From NCBI RefSeq assembly GCF_021347895.1, contig NC_067134.1, positions 28,541,407 to 28,605,406 on the forward strand: a stretch of DNA of 64,000 nt. Direction: 5' to 3'. Positions 1 to 64,000 of this stretch are shown in pieces. The notes under the pieces were generated by a model, which ran no database searches, was not told where the DNA came from, and worked only from the letters and a program-made list of their open reading frames with translations. Made by a program: the position numbers and the translations under genes. The stretch is from Acanthochromis polyacanthus (taxonomy: Eukaryota > Chordata > Actinopteri > Pomacentridae). Numbering within the stretch: position 1 is the first letter of the stretch; each line of letters begins with the position of its first letter.

Positions 1-1617
1 AGCAGAACTCAGAGTTCAGTGTGTTCCTTTGTGCTGTTTAAACTGTGAGTTGTTCCTGTCTTTTCCAACCCTCTGAGTTTGTCTAAACTGTCCTCAGAAA
101 ACTGTAGACGGTCTGAATGATCGATCTACTCACTCATCCAGCAGTTCTCACTTCACAGCATTTATGACGCTGACTTTAAGAAACTCACTAAATAAAAGAA
201 AACTAAACAGAAAGAGGACATCATATGTACGAATCTGTTAAAAAACAAACCAACAATGGTTGAAAAAAGCAGCTAACTTCCAGAAACACTGCTGCTGGTT
301 TCATCTGAGAAGAACATCCTCACCACAGACGAATGTTCCTCCAAGAAAAGGTTCTGAACGTGGAACAAGATGAAGACGTTTTCTCCATAAAAAAACAGAA
401 AACTCGGACTGAGTGATCAGACAACACAACAGATCTAATTTATGTCACAAATGCTGTTATTTGTGGATCATCTCTGATCTCTTCATCTATTTGTCCCTTT
501 TAAAGTCTTGATCCTCTGATTTACATATTTTATTTGTTTTTATTAATTAGATGCTGCATTGAAGTAAATAGAACTGATGGTGTTCAACTATACAGAGCAG
601 AACATGTTCAACTTTAGTGCAGATAAGAGTAAATAAACAAAAAGAAATAATTGATGGTTTTAGACAACAAACCTTCATTTCATTCCATCTGGTTGAACAA
701 GTTACCCCTAGAATTATCACTTTTATCAGCTGTGGTCAGTGTTTTCATCCCTGACGTCTCACCAACAAACTGAACAGATTTCTTATCTCATCAGTGGTAC
801 TAAATACGTTATTTACATAATTATCCCCATCTATGAACACGAAAACCTGAGCATGTGATCACTACCAGCAGCTCATGAGGATGAACCTGGAGTCTCATGA
901 TCATGTCAAGGTCAAGAAATCACCAAACTGTCCAGTCACAGTCAGTCTGGTCGTTAATCGGCCAATAAAACGGGTTCTGGGAACACGAAGGAGCGCTTAA
1001 AGTCACAGTCAGCTTTCCTTTAATCAGCCAGTAACAGAAGCTAAGTAGCAGCTAGCAGCAGGAGAAACCTCATCATCAAACACCAAGCTCTGCAGCAGAC
1101 GGTAAAACTACCAACACAGAAAACTACACAGCAGAGGAACCAGGAACAAGTGGAGTCAGCTGGAAGACCTTTTCTAGTTTTAACAGTTCAGGAGCTAGAA
1201 GCTTGCAGATGGCAGTAGATCACCCAATAGATGCATTTATATGAAGGACATCTGACTCTGGCAGGAGGTTTTCAGGGAAACGTCTGTGTTAGTCCTACAT
1301 GGACGGACTAATCCAGAGCAGCAGACAAGATGGATGTGTAATTATTATGTTATACCAGTTTTCTGGTTCGTACAGCAGAGACCTCCACATGTCCTGCAGA
1401 TGGACGGATGATGCTGGGTAGATTCTCGTGAACTTGGTAAGATGGTAGAGCTTACATTGTTGTACCTTCATACTCTGCACATTATTGCTAAGTAGAAGAT
1501 GAAACCTTGATGTCATGACTGACTCAGACCTGAACTTTAACTGGTAGTGAATCTGTCTGATGCCACCTGAAGAACGTTGGAGAACCAAGGGTTTCCTGTC
1601 TACAGGAGACACAGAGG

Positions 1618-2195
1618 AACTGGTTCATCATTTATTTTCAGAAGGTTAGATTATTGTAATGGAGTCTTTAGTGGTCTTAATAAGAAACCAATCAGCTGAT
1701 CCAGAGTCCTAACCAGCACCAGGAACCTGGACCCCATCACACCGGTCCTCAGATCAACACTCTGACTTCCTCTTAGTCAAAGGATGGAGTTCACAGTCTG
1801 ACTCCTGAGTGGTCCTGGACCAGAATCATTCTGGACTTATCTCCATGTGAAGCCTCCAGAGCCCTCAGGACATCAGGGACAGGCTTACTGAACCAGAACC
1901 AGAACCTGAACAGGTGAAGCTGCATTCAGCTCTGATGCTCCTCACCTGTGGAACAAACTTCCTGAACACCTGAGATCTGCTCTTAAATCAGATCTGAACA
2001 CCAGATGGTTTCCTGCAGCTTTCTCTGAGATGATCAGTGTGTTTTCTGTCTTTTAATTCACTTTGATGATCTTAATGTTGACTTTTATGTTTTATTTCTG
2101 TGATTTTAACCCACGTTTACTTTGAAATCATTCTCTGAACGTCACTGTGAAGCACCTTAATTGTGTATGAGCTGTTCTTTTGTATCATTGGCTCA
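1618..2195 (+). mobile_element. L2-like LINE 3' end, decayed
   Basis: The plus strand shows traces of the C-terminal reverse-transcriptase region of L2-type LINEs: a LDYCNGVFSGL-like stretch from ttagattattgtaatggagt, then ITPVLR-like and a late region matching cacctgtggaacaaacttcctg (LWNKLP-like). It closes with a gaagcacctt..tgtatgagct motif typical of such 3' UTRs. The reading frame is broken by frameshifts. Family assignment is from memory, without a search. Confidence 0.55.
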
Positions 2196-3544
2196 ATTTT
2201 CCATCTGCTGGTCTGTGAGGATGAAATGTAGATGAAATGTGGATAAATGTTCATCACTCAGCCGGTGAGGAGCTCATAGCTGCAGAAAGTCAAACCCCAG
2301 GCTGATATATTCTGGCTCTATGAGTGTTTAGGATCCATGAAGCTCCAAGTGATGCAGATTTCATCCCACTAGTGAGCATGTACGGACTAAACCTCAGGGT
2401 CTGCAGGTCCAGAACACCATAGAAGACGTGTTAGAATTAATTCAAACAAGGCGTGTCTGAATTTCACTTGAATTTCAATGAGCGATCTCAAGAGGAAGCT
2501 TCTAGTTTCTGCTGGAAAGGTCGAGGTCAGAGATCAGAGCCTCGACTCGGTGAGAGTTTAGCTGTTTCTGCTTTTCTAAATGTAAATGTGGTTAGTCAGA
2601 GTTTTGGCTCCGTTTCTTCTCTTTCTGCCCGTTTTAGACACATTCAGAGATGGAGGTTTTCCTCTTGCTGTTCTATGAAGGTTCAGGGTTCAGATCAGAG
2701 ATGTTTTCATTCCAAAAGTTTCAGTTCGGCTGCAGTTGACCCATTTTTCTGTGGGTTTCTGTCAGAATTTTGCAGACTGTGAAGTGATTTACTATCCATG
2801 AATGAAGATTCTGTATTTCTGAAGACAACAGACGGGCTGATTCTTACATCCAGGACTGTTCTGACTAACAGAAGAACTCTGCGTTCCAGAAGGTGACAAA
2901 CATCTGCTGTATTTGTGAAGGTGGAGGGTTCTGGGTGTCTTTAGGTGACCGGTTACTTAGTTAGCTGGCTATTGGCCTACCTGCTGCTGACCAGGCCGGA
3001 GGACGAAGGGTTAACCAGGTCAGGCATGGCTGAGGGGGAGGTGCCTACTGTCGCCATGACGACCAGTTCAGGATCCAGGATAAAGATCTCTTCCTGGGAG
3101 ATTTCTGACACATAGTTGAGATGTTCCTGAAACAAACATCCAGAAGGTTTTATTGACCAGTAAAATCAGCGCAGACAGCATTATAATGACACTGGTTTTA
3201 TGTCCTGAGGAACATTTAGACTCTGTGTCTTTCCAGGTGTAATACGAGGTGATTCTGAATGAGCCACTCCTGGACATTAACCACATAAAGACGTCTGCAG
3301 ACTGAGCTGGTGTTTTAGCAGTCCTACATAGAATTGCATCATCTGCATAAAGTTTGACATGTTGCACTTTAACGGCAAGTTATTAATGAAAAGCCTGAAC
3401 AGTAAGGGGTCATTTTAACTTATTTATGCACATTATTATAAAACATCTGAATGAAACAGCAGTAATCAGCAGAATAAACGAGACTATTTGTGCACAGTTG
3501 ATCTTTCTTTCTGTATTCATTGCTAAATCTTTGATACTTTATTA

Positions 3545-3850
3545 TGATTGGTAGTGTCTACAGATACAGACTTTCCATTTGCCAGACAGATACGGACCCG
3601 TATGCGAGTCTCGCGAGTCAAGAAGCTGCTAACCACTGCAAACTGTTGAAAGGTAAGCAAAGGTTAAGGTTAGGGTTAGTGTTAGGGTCAGGTTTAGGGT
3701 CCGTACCTGTAGTACCGATGCTACGGGTCCGTACCGCTAGCGTCTACCGGGAGTCACGTGACCAGATCTCGCGTATCTGATTGGCAAATGGAAAGTGCCG
3801 TATCCGTAGTCCACAGGCTACGGGTACGGGTCCGTACCTCTAGCAACAAC
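3545..3850. mobile_element. inverted-repeat element with telomere-like core
   Basis: The arm actttccatttgccagacag near 3568 is matched inversely by ctgattggcaaatggaaagt near 3778, with further inverted blocks around cgtatgcgagtctcgcgag and gatctcgcgtatctg. Between the arms is a run of ttaggg variants (ggttaaggttagggttagtg) and several repeated ggtccgtacc/acgggtccgtac segments. It looks like a MITE; boundaries are approximate. Confidence 0.55.
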
Positions 3851-5149
3851 CATTATGATTATTATATACTTTATTTTATGGATGCTGTTATGCCACAATA
3901 AGGCAATGTGACCATTTTCGTGTTGAAGTGTCAGATGTTTTTATTCAGTTTGTTGTCTTTATGTTTGAATGTGTTGTGTGAAGCGATCGACGGAAGGATT
4001 TTTACAGATTTCAGCTCTGAAAACATCTCAGAGAGCAAAAAGACTCAGTTTGAAAATTTGATTTCTTTATAATTCTACATTTATTCCAAACAGAAAGTCC
4101 AAAAAAGATGAAACTTTACACCGATCAGATTGAGGAGACTCACTATGAAATGTAATCCAGGTTTTAGTTTGTTTTCAGCTGTGTAGGAGTTTATCCTCTG
4201 AGTTTATTAAAGTTAGAAAACAACAGCAGCAAGAACTTCATTTCTTACTTATAAATGATCCCCATCATGGAGGAAGGATGGAGGATCATCTAACTGAAGC
4301 AGTAAATCAGTCGTTGTTTAGTGACTGTCCTGAGGGGAGTTCATCAGGACACATGGACAGAATCTAGGTTCAGTGTTTAGGAAATCCCAGATAAACCAGA
4401 CTGTTAGTTTAGATTTAGTAATTAGATTTAGTCAGTTTATCCTCCTATGACAGCTGTGGTGTGGTTCTGTCACATCTACCAGGTTGATGAAGCCATAACG
4501 GTTCATATTTCACACGTCTGAAGGATCTGACCATCACACTGAAATATGTAAAAATCCAAATTGTCCTAAAGCGTCCCGGCATCGTCCCACAACGTCCTAA
4601 AATCTTAACCAGCTTTACCACGGCTGTCAGGTCTGTGAGGGAAACAGAATCTGTGGTGATTGCAGGAAAAGATGCGTGACGCCGACTCTGGATTATCTGT
4701 AGAAATGAGGAGATAAATAACTGAGGAACAGAGGAACACTAACGGCATGGAACTGAAGAGTCTTTGTGGTTTAATAAACGCCTGTCCTCTCCATTACCAC
4801 GTCCTCATGGAACTAAGACCACATTCTGATGAACTCAGCTGCCTGAAAGGACAACACCTGCTCTCTGAAGGACGTCTCACTGCAGAGACGAAGGACACGA
4901 AGTCCTCTGAATGTGACAGAGGAACTGAATATTAAAAAGCTGCTGAGGCCAAACGCAGCAGAACCACCTGTCAGAGAGACGCCAGGACACCGTCCTCTGC
5001 TGACAGCAGCAAGAATTCAGCATCTGGCAGGAAACAAACTATGTGGACGGACAGAAACAGAAGACATCAGCTTCTATCCCGGACTGTTAGAGGCAGAAGA
5101 CCAAGGGCTGATTTAACAGACGTCCTCCTGACTAACAGTCTGATCACTC

Positions 5150-5268
5150 AGAGACGTCTCAACCGTGTCCTCTATTTTTTTGAACATGTTTTTTATGCTT
5201 CTGTACAGCACCTTGGTCGACTCTGGTGGTTTAAAGTGTTTTATAAATAAATTTGATTTGATTTTATG
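5150..5268 (+). mobile_element. LINE/SINE 3' tail relic
   Basis: Contains tgtacagcaccttggtcgac followed by tttataaataaatttgattt, the usual 3' end of teleost L2-type LINEs and SINEs that borrow it. The 5' part is not recognisable. Confidence 0.55.
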
Positions 5269-5520
5269 AGACGTCTCTGAACATTTCTGTCATTTTTGCG
5301 TCTCATTTTTGTCATTTCATGTCTTCTGGTACTGAAGAGGTGAATAAAAGTGAAGCTTTGTGTGTTTTTAGCTGAACATTATACATCAGAGAGGCGTTTA
5401 GCATCAGTTTAATGCAGGATGGACTCGTTCTAATGGAGATTCATTTCTATTCTGAGCAGCCGCCTCACAGGTGTGTTTGTGACAGCGGGTCACCTGGAGC
5501 AGGTGGGTCAGACGTCTTAC

Positions 5521-61626
<56,106 letters not shown>

Positions 61627-61883
61627 CTGGAACACAAAGAGACAAATAAACTGTCAATATCCTCATTTATTGTCAACAATATCATTCAGAGAGGCAGGAA
61701 GACTTCAAATCCAACATCTGAAGCTGAGACACAGGACCTTTGAGTAGGAACACACCCCAGTGTTCATCCAGTGTACAGCTGCTGTGTTTAGGTCGACATG
61801 AGTTAAAAAGCAACGCTGGGAAGAGTCAGATTTATCCGCATTCAGTGGATCTAAATTGTTCTGATTAAGGCTGGTCCCCGTCT

Positions 61884-61940
61884 ACACCACCGTTCAAAAG
61901 TCACTTAGAAATGTCCTTATTGTTGAGAGAAAAGAAGAGT
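61884..61940 (+). mobile_element. MITE left-end fragment
   Basis: tacaccaccgttcaaaagtc followed by acttagaaatgtccttattg matches the left terminus of the copies at 20.1 and 62.1 kb and then diverges. Confidence 0.65.
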
Positions 61941-62070
61941 TTCATGTTCATCATCTGTAATTTCTTTTCCATGTGGAGCCATGATGCAGACATACAGGTA
62001 GACACAGCTCAGAGGCAGACCAGTGAGAACGTTCTGGTTATTGTAGAACCATGTGACTGGAGATCACCTC

Positions 62071-62428
62071 CACCACCGTTCAACAGTCTGGGGTCACTCA
62101 CAAAGTCCTTATTGTTGAAAGAAAAGCTTTTTGTTTCACTGAAGATCACGTTAAATGACTGATAAATCCAGTGTAGACATAGTTAATGTGGTAAATGACT
62201 ATTGTAGCTGTAAATGTTTCATGGAATATCTCCATAGGGGTACAGAGGAACATTTCCAGCAACCATCACTCCTGTGTTCTAATGCTACATTGTGTTAGCT
62301 AATGGTGCTGAAAGGCTCATTGATGATCAGAAAACCCTTGTTCAGTTATGTTAGCACATGGATAAAAGTGGGAATTTTATGGAGAACATGGAATTATCTG
62401 AATGATCCCAAACTGCTGAAAAGTAGTG
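62071..62428 (+). mobile_element. MITE copy, near full length
   Basis: Begins caccaccgttcaacagtctg and ends gatcccaaactgctgaaaag, same family as 23.6 kb in the opposite orientation. A partial copy of the left end (accaccgttcaaaagtcact, 61884-61940) lies just upstream. Confidence 0.82.
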
Positions 62429-63313
62429 GACATCTAACATCACCATCTCACCATGGACTGTAATTGGACCCTAATGAGCAGCCGACCAATCACACAAAAG
62501 AAACAGGAAAAAACAGTTTATTTACAGGTGAAGTGAAGAACACTGATCATCCAATAACAATGCAGCGTTTTACTGGGAAGCATTGGGTCCTAGTATTCAT
62601 GTGGACCAAACACCCCCCAATGGAACCTGTAGGACCATGCAGACCTGCTGCTCTGTAGACCTGCTAACAAACTCTTGAATTTCCCTTGAGATTGTCTAAC
62701 TCTCCATCTATCTGCTTGAGAAACTCAACAAAGATCCCCTGAACCAGGCTCCAAATTAGGGGCAATTAGGGGTTAGGCGTCTTGCTCAGGGACACCTCGA
62801 CATGAGCAAGACACCGGATCGAACCGGCAACCTTCCAGTTACAAGACAGCCACTCTACCCACTGAGCCATGCCGCCCATCTCAATGCTCCATCTCAATCT
62901 GATGGAGCATTTGTTTGATGTCTCAGAACCTGTCAAACAAACCTTCATCCCAGTCAATGATTTGGACCCTCAGGACTTCTCCAGAGGTCTTCTGTCCATG
63001 ATACCAGAGGTTCAGAGTTGGTTTGGTGGGACATTATTAGTGGTTTCCTCTCTACAGGGCTTCAGAGAGATTTTATTTCGACTTCCACGTCCTCTCAGTT
63101 GACATCAAATTCCAGCAGGTTTTCCTCTGACCCTCAGAGAAAGGCAGATCTGTATCACGTCATCAGATCATGAAGCCGATTGCTGCTGGTTCTGACCCCA
63201 GATAGAGTCATTCTGGCCTTAAAGGAGTCTGCTGCGGTCTTCAGAGATGACTGGAAGCTCTGTAGATGACTGGAAGCTCTGTAGATGACTGGGCTGAGCC
63301 ACCGTGGGTCGAA
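62429..63313. other. intron upstream of E1
   Basis: Non-coding apart from the SINE. A short tandem duplication of tgactggaagctctgtagat lies at 63248-63285. Confidence 0.6.
62755..62880 (-). mobile_element. tRNA-derived SINE
   Basis: Minus strand reads gggcggcatggctcagtggg, tagagtggctgtcttgtaac, then box B ggttcgatcc and a body with gtccctgagcaagacgccta, a head and body shared by many teleost tRNA SINEs. The 3' tail is truncated or lost near 62755. Confidence 0.8.
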
Positions 63314-63990
63314 ATTAGGGATGTGCGCAGCTAGTCGTTTAATCGTTTAACCGCCTACGCATGCGCCGCACGCTCGTCCCGTCTGGGCTACCTGGTTGAT
63401 CCTGCCAGTAGCATATGCTTGTCTCTTTTTCAACCCCCGCTATCCCCCTCATCATTAGCGGTGTTTTGACCACTCCAGCTACACCCACCACGTCCCTTCC
63501 TGCCCCCCCGAAGCAAAGCATCGGCTCCACTATGTGCTGCTCGTGGACTGTCATGGCGCACCGACCCGCTGCTGTTACGCACAGACGCAGCGGCACTTTC
63601 TGTCTCAGTGGACGACTGAACATCTTCATCAGAGGGTGAATATTCCTCTTCAGAATATGAGTAAGCCATTACTTGACAAAGTACTTTGTCAGCGTTGACC
63701 AGACCTCTCGGTACGGTGAGTTTTCTCACTCTAAAATGTGCCGTCTTGCGCTCTGATACGCTCCGACGGCGAGTCTCGTCTCCTCGGTTTTCAAACTCTG
63801 TAAACTCCAAAACTTTGAATTAAAACACGCCCACAACTGATGCTCAGATTGAAGTTCCAGATGTCCGCCATCTCCTGGTGTACAGTACATGAGGCACACG
63901 AGGCAGTATATTTGAAGCTGTGGCTTGTTATGTTCAGCAATGTTGCTTGTCGCAATATTGCGACTTTGGCGCTTAAAGGGTTAAATTGCA
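63314..63990 (-). other. CpG-rich segment with short open frame, possible transposon end
   Basis: From attagggatgtgcgcagcta onward the sequence changes sharply to high CpG. A minus frame (63430-63810) of 126 codons starts MEFTEFENRGDETRRR and includes an acidic Ser-rich part (YSEEEYSPSDEDVQSS, near 63650). The acidic N-terminus resembles those of some DNA transposases or chromatin proteins, but I recognise no domain. The leading agggatgtgc could be a hAT-type terminus. It might also be a 5' exon of an unrelated gene. Function unknown. Confidence 0.3.
63389..63425 (+). ncRNA. 18S rRNA 5'-end fragment (37 nt)
   Basis: The 37 nt from tacctggttgatcctgccag to gcatatgcttgtctc match the start of eukaryotic 18S rRNA beginning exactly at its first base, then diverge to ttttcaacccc. 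It is much too short to be functional rRNA. It lies inside a CpG-rich segment that begins near attagggatgtgcgc (63314) and may belong to a transposable element. Confidence 0.85.
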
Positions 63991-64000
63991 AGTTTTCCGA

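Larger units (their letters stand above)
1..5520. other. dgkz intron after E24, mostly featureless
   Basis: Apart from the LINE relic (1.6-2.2 kb), the inverted-repeat element (3.5-3.85 kb) and the LINE tail (5.15-5.27 kb), I see AT-rich non-coding sequence with no convincing exon on either strand. The open frames of 60-110 codons at 1.3, 2.5, 3.1, 3.5 and 4.7-5.2 kb lack recognisable motifs and plausible splice context. Confidence 0.6.

Noticed and set aside
1..5520. Remaining dgkz 3' exons (ankyrin repeats, C-terminus)
   Set aside because: I searched the minus strand by eye for the expected EHLNYVTEI and ankyrin blocks with splice sites and found none; they are presumed to lie outside the window.
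63389..63425. Beginning of an rDNA unit at the window edge
   Set aside because: Only 37 nt match 18S rRNA; the sequence then diverges completely, and no ITS, 5.8S or 28S sequence follows.

Overview
The window is vertebrate nuclear DNA, almost certainly from a teleost fish. It carries one recognisable protein-coding gene, split into short exons with canonical GT/AG borders on the minus strand and spread over about 56 kb. The introns hold tRNA-derived SINEs, RTE/Rex3-like and L2-like LINE relics, small TIR-bearing MITEs, a hAT (Charlie-like) deletion derivative and a great many tandem repeats. There is no sign of bacterial or viral organisation. I cannot name the species.

The gene is diacylglycerol kinase zeta (dgkz, type IV DGK). 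I could place 24 consecutive internal coding exons, numbered E1 (61518-61626) to E24 (5521-5561) in transcription order. They sum to 2038 nt: one nucleotide completing an upstream codon plus 679 codons, with splice phases that agree at every junction. In order they encode two C1 zinc-finger domains (E1-E7), the lysine-rich MARCKS-like nuclear-localisation segment (E8), the catalytic lipid-kinase domain with GGDGT and [12 protein letters not shown] (E9-E12), the accessory domain (E13-E20) and the linker towards the ankyrin repeats (E21-E24). The first exon(s) lie beyond the right edge. The ankyrin repeats and the C-terminal PDZ ligand lie beyond the left edge.

Layout from left to right: 1-5.5 kb is the intron after E24, with LINE relics and an inverted repeat. 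The intron between E24 and E23 carries a 21-bp minisatellite (5.88-7.84 kb). The 18-kb intron between E23 and E22 carries MITEs, a 16-20-bp ACGTCA-containing array (15.3-17.0 kb) and an 18-bp TG-rich array (24.5-25.0 kb). The next intron has a hAT element, a 12-bp array (29.1-30.3 kb) and a hexanucleotide array (31.8-32.1 kb). The intron between E20 and E19 is almost entirely a 52-bp array (34.2-36.2 kb) whose unit contains a splice acceptor. The intron between E18 and E17 holds a 5.6-kb array of an 11-bp unit (38.1-43.7 kb). Exons E17-E3 follow between 44 and 57 kb, with another 52-bp array beside E12 and a 15-bp array after E8 made of TACGTGCTG motifs. An AC-rich array with higher-order structure lies at 58.1-59.7 kb. 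Beyond E1 there are MITE and SINE copies, and at the right edge a CpG-rich segment that includes a 37-nt copy of the 18S rRNA 5' end.

The main non-standard signal is the tandem repeats: about a dozen arrays cover roughly a quarter of the window, all inside dgkz introns. Several abut splice sites or consist of units that match transcription-factor half-sites. The long open frames inside these arrays result from units divisible by three and are not proposed as genes.
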